From positions 62,001-126,000 of the forward strand of contig UBYX01000031.1 in assembly GCA_900469955.1 (NCBI GenBank): a stretch of DNA of 64,000 bases, written 5' to 3'. This document shows positions 32,156 through 40,489 of the stretch, piece after piece. Positions within the stretch are counted from its first letter, which is position 1; each line of letters opens with the position of its first letter. The notes below the pieces were generated by a model. It did no database searches, was not told where the DNA came from, and saw only the letters and a list, made by a program, of their open reading frames with translations. Source of the DNA: Hyphomicrobiales bacterium. Lineage in GTDB: Bacteria > Pseudomonadota > Alphaproteobacteria > Rhizobiales > Rhizobiaceae. The position numbers and the translations under genes were made by a program.

Positions 32156-32464
32156 TTAGGCGCCCATTTCCATGATCACGAAGGCAAGCATCGGCGGCAC
32201 GGCCGTGCCGATCAGGATATTGGCCGTGGTGGGAGCAGAAAGGCCGAGCAAAGCGCCGGACACGCCCGCCCCAATGAGGCCTGCGAGCGGCATGGCAAGG
32301 CTTCTGTCGAAGCCAGGTACAAAGAATGCCACGATTGCGGCCAGCGATGCCACGACGGCGACGAAAATCCCCTTCCATATCCCGACCTGAGCCAGCCTGG
32401 CGGCAACCGCCCCGCCGATCACCGCCAGCAGGACCGCAATTGCCATTAACTGATATTCGCCCAT
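32156..32464 (-). CDS. Small polytopic membrane protein, unknown function
   Basis: A 102-residue, very hydrophobic protein with about three to four helices and Gly/Ala-rich segments (LLAVIGGAVAARLAQVG, MPLAGLIGAGVSGALLGL). The minus-strand ATG at 32464 has GGGAGGGG a few bases upstream, a strong ribosome site. It is convergent with the two small membrane genes (11-base gap). No family was recognised. Confidence 0.7.
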   Translation of the reverse strand: MGEYQLMAIAVLLAVIGGAVAARLAQVGIWKGIFVAVVASLAAIVAFFVPGFDRSLAMPLAGLIGAGVSGALLGLSAPTTANILIGTAVPPMLAFVIMEMGA

Positions 32465-32678
32465 GAACCCCTCCCGCTTCGATGTGCGAGAGTGCGGTTC
32501 CTGCGCCGCAAGTCAAGTCCGGCTATCGTCTTAGATCTCGCCGGGGGCCAGTTGCTTTATCACGTAATTTTCTCGGCGGGTCGGGAGATCGGCACAGGCA
32601 GGACTTACGTCAAAAGGTGGCGATGCGTTCGCGGGAAGAGGCGTTAGAATCGGACGACTAACCGACCACGAGGCCGTC

Positions 32679-33107
32679 ATGGGCAAGTTGGTGTCTTTCG
32701 CGCTCACAATTCTGATCTCAACGGAAGCCCTTGCGCAGCCGGGCGACCGATACGCATTTCATACAGGAACTGCCGAGCTATCAAACCGCGTTTGGTCGCT
32801 TCACGGCGTTGCCGTTGATCGCCAGCAGAACAGAACGTGGTGGTGCGTTTACTACGTCAACGTGGAGACGATCGTCACAAAGCTTGAGTGTCTGCGTCGG
32901 TCTGATCCATCGCCGGATCTCGTTCCAAGTTGGATACCCCTGGCGCGCCGGAACGCCTATCCGCCGAAAGTCGACTGGTCCATCAGCTCGGACAGCGGTG
33001 CCCTCCAAGCCTGTATTTCGTTCACGAAAACCTCGTGCAAGAGTGTTCAGCTCGGACCGTTTCCTAGGTTGCTCGAGACTGTTTCGCCTACAACGATAAA
33101 CAGATAG
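32679..33107 (+). CDS. Hypothetical secreted protein with four cysteines
   Basis: A 142-residue product with a probable signal peptide (MGKLVSFALTILISTEALAQ, cleavage after ALA). The mature part has four cysteines, in WWCVYYV, LECLRRS, QACISF and TSCKSV, possibly two disulfides, and many aromatic residues. Codon use is less biased and the DNA looks lower in GC than neighbouring genes, suggesting acquisition or weak selection. The ribosome site (GAGG five bases upstream) is modest. It is preceded by a 214-base gap with no other feature and is convergent with soxG. No family was recognised; a spurious frame cannot be excluded. Confidence 0.5.
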   Translation: MGKLVSFALTILISTEALAQPGDRYAFHTGTAELSNRVWSLHGVAVDRQQNRTWWCVYYVNVETIVTKLECLRRSDPSPDLVPSWIPLARRNAYPPKVDWSISSDSGALQACISFTKTSCKSVQLGPFPRLLETVSPTTINR

Positions 33108-33150
33108 CGCTGAGGCTCCAGGATGTGCCATTCGCGCACGTCCCCCGTGA

Positions 33151-33723
33151 CTAGACTTTGACAGCAGCATCCCGCGCACCCTCCGACAGCAGCCCGAAGG
33201 CATAGTCGGAAAACGACCGCCAGACCTCGACCCGGAAGGCATCCTCGGCCGTCCTCAGCAGCACGATTTCCACCTTGCCGAAAATGGTGCGCGAGCATGC
33301 CCCGACCGGGAACTCCTTCAGCGACAGGTCCTGCGGGCAGCCGGCATTGATCGCTTTGGCGGCACCAGTCCCGGAGACGAGGATCGCTGTATTGCGGTGG
33401 GAAACATCGGCCGCGGAATGCAACGCGCCGGAATTTTGGGCCGCCTGCATCAAACCGTTGCCGACTCCGGTCCCGCTTTCGTCGATCACCAGCCATTCGT
33501 CCGGTCCGAGCCAGAGCGCCGTGCGCCTGTTGGCGGAAGCGGAAGTCTTCGGCTTGACCGGCAGGTCGACACCGAGTGCGCCGGAAAGCGCCGCGACGTC
33601 TTCCGCTCTTACCCTGAGCGAAATCCGCTCGGCCGGCGGCGCGGCCTCGAGCCGGACGGTAGACGAACCACCATGAAAGCCCGCGAGAGGCAGGGCACGG
33701 GTAGCAGTTCCAAGATCAGCCAT
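33151..33723 (-). CDS. soxG: Sarcosine oxidase subunit gamma
   Basis: Smallest GcvT-like subunit of heterotetrameric sarcosine oxidase, which oxidises sarcosine to glycine while passing a C1 unit to tetrahydrofolate and producing hydrogen peroxide. The 190-residue product has the SoxG features TALWLGPDEWLVI near residue 70, an AADVSHRNTAILVSG tract near residue 94 and a C-terminal WRSFSDYAFGLL. It overlaps the end of soxA by eight bases (33716-33723) and is the last gene of the operon. Confidence 0.94.
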   Translation of the reverse strand: MADLGTATRALPLAGFHGGSSTVRLEAAPPAERISLRVRAEDVAALSGALGVDLPVKPKTSASANRRTALWLGPDEWLVIDESGTGVGNGLMQAAQNSGALHSAADVSHRNTAILVSGTGAAKAINAGCPQDLSLKEFPVGACSRTIFGKVEIVLLRTAEDAFRVEVWRSFSDYAFGLLSEGARDAAVKV

Positions 33724-36694
33724 GGATGCGGCCTCCTTCCTTGTCGAAGAACACCATGTCGGTCACTTCCACTTCGATCGTCTGATCCTTGAGCGGCACG
33801 TAGAGCGTCTTGCCGACCAGCGACCTTCCGCCGGCAACCAGCGCCAGCGCGATCGAACGGCCGCAGTTTTCCGACCAATAGGCCGAGGTCACATGGCCGA
33901 GCATGGTCATCGGCTTCGGCTGGTTCGGATCGGCGACGATCTGGCCGCCCTCCTCCAGCACGACATCCGGGCTTTTGGTCAAAAGCCCGACAAGCTGCTT
34001 GCGCCCGTCGCGGACGAGGTCCGGACGCTTCAAACCGCGGATACCGACATAGTCCGTCTTCTTCTTGGAGACCGCCCAGCCGAGCGCTGCGTCGTCAGGA
34101 GTCACCGTGCCGTCCGTATCCTGGCCGACGATGATATAACCCTTCTCCGCGCGTAGCACGTGCATGGTTTCGGTGCCGTAGAGGCAGGCGCCCATGCTTT
34201 CCGCTCGCTCCCAGATCGCCTTCCAGACCGCCGGGCCGTAATCGGCCGGCACGTTGACTTCGAAGCCGAGTTCGCCAGTAAACGACATGCGGAACAGCCG
34301 CGACGGCACTCCCATGACGGTGCATTCCGCAACGCTCATATGCGGGAAGGCCTCGTTCGAAATGTCGATCCCTTCCACGAAGGGCTGGATGATCTCGCGC
34401 GCCTTCGGCCCCTGAACCGCGATCACCGCCCATTGCTCGGTGGTCGAGGTCAGCCAGACCTTGAGATGCGGGAATTCCGTCTGGAGATAGTCCTCCATGT
34501 GATGCAGCACGCGCGGCGCACCGCCGGTCGTGGTCGTCACATGGAAACGGTCTTCGGCAAGACGTCCGACGACGCCGTCGTCGTACACGAAACCGTCCTC
34601 GCGGGTCATGATGCCATAGCGGCATTTGCCGGGTTTCAGCGTGTCCCAGGCATTCGTGTAGAGCAGGTTGAGGAATTGCGCCGCATCGGGGCCGACCACC
34701 TCGATCTTGCCAAGCGTCGAGGCGTCGAACACGCCTGCTACGTCGCGCACCGTCCGGCATTCCCGGTTGACGGCCGCATGCATATCCTCGCCGCGCTTCG
34801 GGAAATACCAGGCGCGCTTCCAGTTGCCGACATCTTCGAACTCGGCGCCTTCGGCCGCTTCGAGCGCATGCATCGGCGTCTTGCGGGCCGGGTCGAAGAG
34901 GTCGCCGCGCGAATGGCCGACCAGCGTGCCATAAGTGACAGGCGTATAGGGCGCCCGGAACGTGGTGAGCCCGACCTTGGGGATCGGACGCCCGAGCATT
35001 TCGGCGGCGATCGCAAGCCCGTGCATGTTCGAAAGCTTGCCTTGGTCGGAAGCCATGCCATTGGTGGTGAAACGCTTGATGTGCTCGATCGAATGCATGC
35101 CTTCGCGCACTGCCAGACGGATGTCCTTGGCGGTCACGTCATGCTGGAAATCGACGAAAGCCTTCACGACCGTATCCGGCCCTGCCCCTTCCGCCGCGCC
35201 GATCATGCCGCCGGTCCATTCGAAGCTGTTCTCGCCGGTTAGTGCGAGCGTGCCGCCGCCGGCCGCAATCGCCTCGTCGATCAGATCGGAAAGATCGTCG
35301 GTGCCGTTGCAGGCGCCCACCGATACGCAGTCCTGAGCGTAGATATCCGGCAGGAAACGCTGGTTCTGCTCGTCGAAGCGCAGCTTCCCCCGCGACTGGG
35401 AGAAGAGATGCACCGAGGGCGTCCAGCCGGCCGAAACGATCAGCGCGTCGACGGCGATCTTGCGGGCGTTCGACCCACCGTTGCGCGCCACGGTCATGGA
35501 GGAGACACGCAAGCGTCCGGATGTGTTGATAACGGAATGCCCGGTCAGCACGTCGATGCCGAGCGCGCGGGCCTCCGCGAGAACCGCATCGCCCGGATGG
35601 CTGCGGCAATCGACGATCGCCGCGATCGAGACGCCGGCGCGCTTCAGGTCGAAGGCGGCTTCATAAGCCGAATCGTGCGCCGTATAGACGCCGACTTGTC
35701 TGCCTACCGCGACGCCGTGGTGGTTCAGGAAGGTTCGTGCCGCCGAGGCCAGCATGATGCCCGGCCGGTCGTTGTTGGCAAAAACCATGTGCCGCTCGAT
35801 CGAGCCGGTCGCAAGGACCACGCGTTTCGCTCGCACCTGCCATAGCCGCTCGCGGGGGAGATCCCTGCCCGGACGGGCGAGATGATCGGTGACGCGCTCC
35901 ACAAGGCCAAGGAAACCGTGATTGTAGTAACCGAACACGGTCGTGCGGGTCAGCACCGTGACGTTCGGCATTGCCTTGAGTCTGGCGACCGCCGCCTGTG
36001 CCCACTCGTAACCGTTCTGGCCGTCGATCGTGGTCCCCGCATCGAAATGCAGCGCACCGCCGACTTCCGGCTGTTCGTCTACGAGGAAGACGCTCACGCC
36101 CGTTGCAGCGGCCGAAAGCGCCGCCGTAAGTCCCGCCACGCCGGCCCCGGCGATCAGCACGTCGCAATGGGCGTAGCGGCTGGTGTAGTGGTCCGGGTCC
36201 TCTTCCTTCGGCGCTTCGCCGAGGCCCGCCGCACGGCGGATGAAGGGTTCGTAGAGTTTGTGCCAGGCTTCCTTCGGCCACATGAAGGTCTTGTAGTAGA
36301 AGCCAGCGGCGAAGAACGGCGAAAGCAGATCGTTGAAGGCGCCGACGTCATGCTTCAGCGACGGCCAGCGGTTCTGCGAGGCGATCCTGACGCCGTCGAA
36401 GACTTCCTGCACGGTGGCGCGCACGTTCGGCTGGCGCCGGCCCGCATCGCGGGAAACGTCGAGCAGCGCATTCGGCTCTTCCGGCCCGGCGGAGAGAATG
36501 CCGCGCGGACGATGATATTTGAACGAGCGGCCGACCAGATGCACGCCATGCGCCAGAAGCGCGGAGGCAACCGTATCGCCTTCCATGGCCGTATAGGTCT
36601 TGCCGTCGAAGGTGAACCGCGCGGTCCTTGCCGGTGTGTGGCGACCGGCATCCTTGATGCGGAATGCGCCGAGGTCTCTCGCAGAAGCGCTCAT
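33716..36694 (-). CDS. soxA: Sarcosine oxidase subunit alpha
   Basis: Largest subunit, 992 residues. An N-terminal 2Fe-2S-ferredoxin-like fold without the cluster cysteines (YTAMEGDTVASALLAHG) precedes the NAD-binding pyridine nucleotide-disulfide oxidoreductase core, with DVLIAGAGVAGLTAALSAA near residue 178. The C-terminal half is a GcvT-type aminomethyltransferase domain that binds tetrahydrofolate (FLNLLYTNAWDTLKPGKCRY, then SFTGELGFEVNVPA). The ATG at 36694 overlaps the soxD stop by four bases, so translation is coupled to soxD upstream and soxG downstream. Confidence 0.97.
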   Translation of the reverse strand: MSASARDLGAFRIKDAGRHTPARTARFTFDGKTYTAMEGDTVASALLAHGVHLVGRSFKYHRPRGILSAGPEEPNALLDVSRDAGRRQPNVRATVQEVFDGVRIASQNRWPSLKHDVGAFNDLLSPFFAAGFYYKTFMWPKEAWHKLYEPFIRRAAGLGEAPKEEDPDHYTSRYAHCDVLIAGAGVAGLTAALSAAATGVSVFLVDEQPEVGGALHFDAGTTIDGQNGYEWAQAAVARLKAMPNVTVLTRTTVFGYYNHGFLGLVERVTDHLARPGRDLPRERLWQVRAKRVVLATGSIERHMVFANNDRPGIMLASAARTFLNHHGVAVGRQVGVYTAHDSAYEAAFDLKRAGVSIAAIVDCRSHPGDAVLAEARALGIDVLTGHSVINTSGRLRVSSMTVARNGGSNARKIAVDALIVSAGWTPSVHLFSQSRGKLRFDEQNQRFLPDIYAQDCVSVGACNGTDDLSDLIDEAIAAGGGTLALTGENSFEWTGGMIGAAEGAGPDTVVKAFVDFQHDVTAKDIRLAVREGMHSIEHIKRFTTNGMASDQGKLSNMHGLAIAAEMLGRPIPKVGLTTFRAPYTPVTYGTLVGHSRGDLFDPARKTPMHALEAAEGAEFEDVGNWKRAWYFPKRGEDMHAAVNRECRTVRDVAGVFDASTLGKIEVVGPDAAQFLNLLYTNAWDTLKPGKCRYGIMTREDGFVYDDGVVGRLAEDRFHVTTTTGGAPRVLHHMEDYLQTEFPHLKVWLTSTTEQWAVIAVQGPKAREIIQPFVEGIDISNEAFPHMSVAECTVMGVPSRLFRMSFTGELGFEVNVPADYGPAVWKAIWERAESMGACLYGTETMHVLRAEKGYIIVGQDTDGTVTPDDAALGWAVSKKKTDYVGIRGLKRPDLVRDGRKQLVGLLTKSPDVVLEEGGQIVADPNQPKPMTMLGHVTSAYWSENCGRSIALALVAGGRSLVGKTLYVPLKDQTIEVEVTDMVFFDKEGGRIHG

Positions 36695-37047
36695 CGGGCG
36701 TCTCCTTCCGTCGCTTCCCAGGTTTCGACGGTCTTTTCCTCCGCGATCGCAGCCGTTTCTTCCGCTGTCGGAATCGGCTGTTTCGGCAGGCCTGCCTTGT
36801 ACGTCATCAGGAACCTGTCGCTCACGGTGTCGCGGGCCGCATTGAAGAAACGGCCGCAGCCATGGATATGCCGCCAGCGCTCATAGGTGAGGCCTTTTTC
36901 GTTGTTGCGCAGGAAGAAGTATTCGGCGAATTCCTCGTCGGTGATCGCCGCGATGTTTTCCGGGCGGGCGATATGCGCCTCGCCGGCCCAGCGGAATTCG
37001 AGTTCCGAGCGATCTTCCTCGCAATAGGGACAATGGATCAGGAGCAT
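36691..37047 (-). CDS. soxD: Sarcosine oxidase subunit delta
   Basis: Small zinc-binding subunit of 118 residues. It begins MLLIHCPYCEEDRSELEF with the CPYC zinc pair, and later residues HIHGCGRFFNAARDT supply further ligands. The tract FFLRNNEKG matches the family. The gene overlaps soxA by four bases and lies 11 bases downstream of the extra YebY-like gene that separates it from soxB. Confidence 0.96.
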   Translation of the reverse strand: MLLIHCPYCEEDRSELEFRWAGEAHIARPENIAAITDEEFAEYFFLRNNEKGLTYERWRHIHGCGRFFNAARDTVSDRFLMTYKAGLPKQPIPTAEETAAIAEEKTVETWEATEGDAR

Positions 37048-37058
37048 CGTCGGTTCAC

Positions 37059-37469
37059 CTAAAGAGCAGTATCCCGAAGCTTGGCTCCGGCGGGTTGATC
37101 ACACAGGCGCTTTCCCATCGCGAGATAAGGAGAGAGCCGCTTTACGAGCTGTTCGAAATTGTCAAAGGGCCTGAGCACCGAGTTGCGCCCGAGGTTGACC
37201 AGAGCCACCGTCATCATGTTCTCATGGAGCGCGAACGGATATTCGCTCTCGCCCTCTTCATCTTCCGGCACGAAATAGACGAACCGATTCTCCCAGCTCG
37301 GCGCGCAAAGAAGCAGCCCTTTTTCGGCAACGAAAGGCCAATCCGTTTCGCCTCGAACCCGGTGAATCTCCTGGCTGCGAAAATCCTTGGGTTCCGGAAT
37401 GAAATCATTGACTGGCGCGGCTGTTGCCGCGCCTCCGATGCCGACTGAAAGAAGGGCCGCCGCCATCAT
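37059..37469 (-). CDS. Periplasmic protein resembling YebY (DUF2511), embedded in the sox operon
   Basis: A 136-residue protein with a signal peptide MMAAALLSVGIGGAATAAPV. The mature part has DWPFVAEKGLLLCAP near residues 43-57 and a final LSPYLAMGKRLCD near 112-124, a two-cysteine layout. These resemble from memory the W-F-x-x-E-x-x-x-L-x-C and terminal L-C pattern of E. coli YebY (DUF2511), a small periplasmic protein linked to copper handling; I could not confirm it by profile search. The ATG at 37469 overlaps the soxB stop (TGATG) and soxD follows after 11 bases, so it is an integral operon member. An upstream TTG would lengthen the basic n-region. Why a periplasmic protein is made with a cytoplasmic oxidase is unexplained. 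Confidence 0.75.
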   Translation of the reverse strand: MMAAALLSVGIGGAATAAPVNDFIPEPKDFRSQEIHRVRGETDWPFVAEKGLLLCAPSWENRFVYFVPEDEEGESEYPFALHENMMTVALVNLGRNSVLRPFDNFEQLVKRLSPYLAMGKRLCDQPAGAKLRDTAL

Positions 37470-38722
37470 CAATGTGCCACGGCGGCAGCCGCCGCTTCGT
37501 CGATCAGGCGCCCGGTGCGGAACCGGTCGAGCGTCAGCCCCGAGGCCAGGCGGTGCGGCTCGCCCCTGGCGATCAGATGCGCGAAGAGGTTTGCCGAACC
37601 CGGCGTCGCCTTGAACCCGCCGGTACCCCAGCCGCAATTGACGAACAGGCCCGGCACCGGGGTCACGCCCTGGATCGGCGAACGGTCGGGCGTGTTGTCG
37701 GTGATGCCGCCCCACTGGCGCATCATCTTGACGCGCCGGAAGATCGGGAAAAGCTCGCAGATCGCATCCAAAGTATGGGTGATGATCTGCAGGCCGCCGG
37801 TCTGGGAATAGGAATTGTACTGGTCGGTGCCGGCGCCGATCACGAGCTCGCCCTTGTCGGACTGCGAGATATAGGCATGCACGGTGTTCGACATGACGAC
37901 GCAGGGGAAGATCGGCTTGAGCGGCTCGGAAACCAGCGCCTGAAGCGGGGTGGAATGCAGCGGCACGCGCACGCCTGCCATTTCCATGACGACCGACGAA
38001 TGGCCGGCAGCCGAGACACCGATCTTCTTCGCGCCGATGAAGCCGCGGGTCGTTTCGACGCCCTGCACCTCGCCGTTCGGCCCTCGGCGGATGCCGGTCA
38101 CTTCGGAATTCTGGATGACATGCACGCCGCGATCCGACGCCGCACGGGCATAACCCCAGGCGACGGCATCGTGGCGGGCCGTGCCGCCGCGCCGCTGCAG
38201 GGTCGCGCCGTTGATCGGGTAGCGCGCCGTCTTGGAGATATCGAGCGGCGGGCAATAAGCCTTGGCCTGCTCCGGCGTCAGCCATTCGTTGTCGATGCCG
38301 TAGAGCCTGTGGGCGTTGATATGCCGTTTGAACGACTGCTGGTCATGCACATTGTGCGACAGCATCATCACGCCCCGCGGCGAATACATGACGTTGTAAT
38401 TGAGTTCCTGGCTCAGGCCTTCCCAGAGTTTCAGGGAATGCTCGTAGATGTCCATGCTCTCTTCATAGAGATAGTTGGATCGGATGATCGTCGTGTTGCG
38501 GCCTGTATTGCCACCGCCGAGCCATCCCTTTTCGATCACCGCGACATTGGTGATGCCGTGTTCCTTGGCGAGATAATAGGCGGCACCCAGGCCATGGCCG
38601 CCGGCACCGATGATGATGACGTCATAGCTCGAGCGCGGCTCCGGCGAATTCCACTGAGCCTCCCAGCCCTTGTGGGCGCGCATCGCCTCGCGGGCTATGG
38701 CGAAAATCGAATATTTGCGCAT
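37469..38722 (-). CDS. soxB: Sarcosine oxidase subunit beta
   Basis: Flavin subunit carrying the sarcosine-oxidising site, 417 residues. The Rossmann motif YDVIIIGAGGHGLGAAYYLA is near residue 33, followed by GNTGRNTTIIRSNYLYEES. A C-terminal dehydrogenase region contains the conserved TPVPGLFVNCGWGTGGFKA. It is the first gene of a five-gene operon (soxB, YebY-like gene, soxD, soxA, soxG). GAGGCGAG lies a few bases upstream of the ATG. An inverted repeat at 38794-38817 in the upstream region may be its control site. Confidence 0.97.
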   Translation of the reverse strand: MRKYSIFAIAREAMRAHKGWEAQWNSPEPRSSYDVIIIGAGGHGLGAAYYLAKEHGITNVAVIEKGWLGGGNTGRNTTIIRSNYLYEESMDIYEHSLKLWEGLSQELNYNVMYSPRGVMMLSHNVHDQQSFKRHINAHRLYGIDNEWLTPEQAKAYCPPLDISKTARYPINGATLQRRGGTARHDAVAWGYARAASDRGVHVIQNSEVTGIRRGPNGEVQGVETTRGFIGAKKIGVSAAGHSSVVMEMAGVRVPLHSTPLQALVSEPLKPIFPCVVMSNTVHAYISQSDKGELVIGAGTDQYNSYSQTGGLQIITHTLDAICELFPIFRRVKMMRQWGGITDNTPDRSPIQGVTPVPGLFVNCGWGTGGFKATPGSANLFAHLIARGEPHRLASGLTLDRFRTGRLIDEAAAAAVAH

Positions 38723-38793
38723 CTCGCCTCAAACTCCTGGGATCGACAAACCGGCCATTCTGGGTAGAGCCATACCCATCGCAAATCAATATC

Positions 38794-38817
38794 CGTCGCA
38801 ATGGCTGTTTTGCGACG
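38794..38817. promoter_or_regulatory. Inverted repeat upstream of the sarcosine oxidase operon
   Basis: CGTCGCAA (38794-38801) and TTGCGACG (38810-38817) are perfect 8-base arms with an 8-base spacer, centred about 83 bases upstream of the soxB ATG. It is a good candidate operator. The opposite-side gene converges here, so only soxB would be served. Confidence 0.55.
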
Positions 38818-38868
38818 CATTCGAGGATTGTTTCGACACGGGAGATGGCGGGCCTGATAGCTCGCCCG

Positions 38869-39843
38869 TCATGCCCTGAGCAGCACCTTGCCTCTACGCC
38901 CGGGCTCGGCCGCGGCAGCAGCGGCCTTCGCGACATCCGACAGGTCGAAGACTTCCGAGACCGTGAGCTGGACCGCACCACCGGAAACGCCCTGGATGAT
39001 CTCGCCGATCAGGCTTCTCATCTTCTCGGGCGACAGCGTCGGCGCGAGTTTGGCAAGCCAGAAACCCTTGACCACCGCCTGTTTGAAGATCAAGTCGCTG
39101 GCCGACAGTTCCATGGGCTTGCCGGACATCAGCCCGAAGGAGACGAGCACACCCTTTTCCTCGAGAAGCGACAGCAGTTCGCCGGACGAACGCCCGCCCA
39201 CACCGTCTATGGCCGCAGCGATCGGCGCACCGCCGGTCATCTCTTTCACACGCCCTTCCCAGCCCTCGCTCGCCGTGGAAACGACATTCTCGACGCCAAG
39301 CTGATTAAGTTCGGCGACGGCCTCGTCGCGACGGACAAGATTGACCACCCGGATGCCGCGCGGTTTCGCAAACATCGCAAGCGCCTTGCCCACGGCGCCG
39401 TTGGCGGCATTCTGGACAATCCAGCCGCCCGCCTCGACACCGACGAAATCGAGAAGCGTCAGCGCGCTCAACGGCATCGAGATCAGCTGTGCGCCGGCCT
39501 CGTCCGATATGGAATCCGGCAGTGGAACGACGGTGACCGCGGAGGCGATATAATAGTCGGACCAGGTGCCGCGACCGGAAGCAGCGACCCGCTGCCCGAC
39601 CTTCAGATGCAAGACACCATCGCCGACGGCGTCGACGAGCCCCGCGGCTTCGGTGCCGGCAACCGCCGGCAGTTGGGGCTTGTAGCCGTACTGACCGCTG
39701 ACGGTCAGCAGGTCGTGGTTGTGGATAGCCGACATGATCATCCTGATCCGCACCTCGCCAGCACCGGGCTCAGGCAACGGCCTTTCATCGAGCCGAAGAA
39801 CGTCGGAAGGAGAACCGAATTGCGAATGGACTGCGCTGCGCAT
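38869..39843 (-). CDS. Zinc-binding-type/quinone oxidoreductase (MDR family)
   Basis: Cytoplasmic NAD(P)H-dependent reductase of 324 residues of the medium-chain dehydrogenase/reductase superfamily. It has a GroES-like N-domain (RPLPEPGAGEVRIRMIMSAI), VAGTEAAGLVDAVGDGV, and a nucleotide-binding domain (IVQNAANGAVGKALAMFA). Catalytic-zinc cysteines are absent, so it is more like quinone or enoyl reductases. ATG 39843 follows GGGAG; an in-frame upstream ATG at 39912 would add a non-homologous extension. Substrate unknown. Confidence 0.9.
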   Translation of the reverse strand: MRSAVHSQFGSPSDVLRLDERPLPEPGAGEVRIRMIMSAIHNHDLLTVSGQYGYKPQLPAVAGTEAAGLVDAVGDGVLHLKVGQRVAASGRGTWSDYYIASAVTVVPLPDSISDEAGAQLISMPLSALTLLDFVGVEAGGWIVQNAANGAVGKALAMFAKPRGIRVVNLVRRDEAVAELNQLGVENVVSTASEGWEGRVKEMTGGAPIAAAIDGVGGRSSGELLSLLEEKGVLVSFGLMSGKPMELSASDLIFKQAVVKGFWLAKLAPTLSPEKMRSLIGEIIQGVSGGAVQLTVSEVFDLSDVAKAAAAAAEPGRRGKVLLRA

Positions 39844-40097
39844 GAAACTCTCCCGATGCTGTTTCCACTGAGGCAGGATCAAAGGTTGTGATATAGACCC
39901 AAAGTCCTCCATTCAAAGCACCTCGTGCCGGAAAGCTTGTTTTGATCGATAAAGGGCATCGACCGTCTGGACTTCCGCAGACTCTTCTGCTATCTGCCTT
40001 CACCAATCGCTCAGGCTCACGCCGGGCGGACGTTATTTTTTCGCCTCGAATCGTACCGATCAGGGCGAGCAACCAAAACCAAAGGAACGGGATTCAC

Positions 40098-40328
40098 GTG
40101 CAGGTACTAGTCCGCGACAACAACGTCGACCAGGCGCTCCGCGCTCTCAAGAAAAAGATGCAGCGCGAAGGCATTTTCCGTGAAATGAAGATGCGCGACT
40201 ATTACGAAAAGCCGTCGCAGAAGCGCGCCCGCGAAAAGGCCGAAGCTGTTCGTCGCGTTCGCAAGCTTGCACGCAAGCGTGCTCAGCGCGAAGGCCTGAT
40301 CGCCGCCCCCGCGCGCCCGAGCCGTTGA
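40098..40328 (+). CDS. rpsU: 30S ribosomal protein S21
   Basis: Small basic ribosomal protein of 76 residues that sits near the anti-Shine-Dalgarno end of 16S rRNA. It starts at GTG 40098 (read as Met) with [19 protein letters not shown], and the basic tail [15 protein letters not shown] is typical of alphaproteobacterial S21. AAGGA lies about 11 bases upstream. It is monocistronic, ending at a strong terminator. Confidence 0.97.
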   Translation: MQVLVRDNNVDQALRALKKKMQREGIFREMKMRDYYEKPSQKRAREKAEAVRRVRKLARKRAQREGLIAAPARPSR

Positions 40329-40361
40329 TCGGCCGTTATTTCGACGTTTTCTAATGCTTGT

Positions 40362-40396
40362 AGGGCGGTGGCGACATGGGCGCCGCCGCTCTTTTT
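40362..40396 (+). terminator. Rho-independent terminator after rpsU
   Basis: A 12-pair stem (AGGGCGGTGGCG with CGCCGCCGCTCT, two wobble pairs) around a seven-base loop is followed by TTTTT at 40392-40396. It is 34 bases downstream of the rpsU stop. Confidence 0.85.
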
Positions 40397-40414
40397 GATT
40401 TGGTCCAGAACCGA

Positions 40415-40451
40415 CTGCATGCTCGGCCCCGAATGGGGTAAAGGCATGCAG
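40415..40451 (+). promoter_or_regulatory. Large hairpin upstream of the TPR lipoprotein gene
   Basis: Perfect outer arms CTGCATGC (40415-40422) and GCATGCAG (40444-40451) enclose an inner CCCC/GGGG stem with a GAAT loop. It ends 38 bases before the ATG at 40490. It may be an operator, a leader stem or an mRNA stabiliser. Confidence 0.55.
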
Positions 40452-40489
40452 GAAACTACCCTTTCGCCCGATAAGAGGAAAAGCGTCTG

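Noticed and set aside
39844-40097. Possible riboswitch or RNA gene upstream of rpsU
   Set aside because: No conserved riboswitch core or stable multi-stem fold could be recognised by eye; only a promoter is expected.
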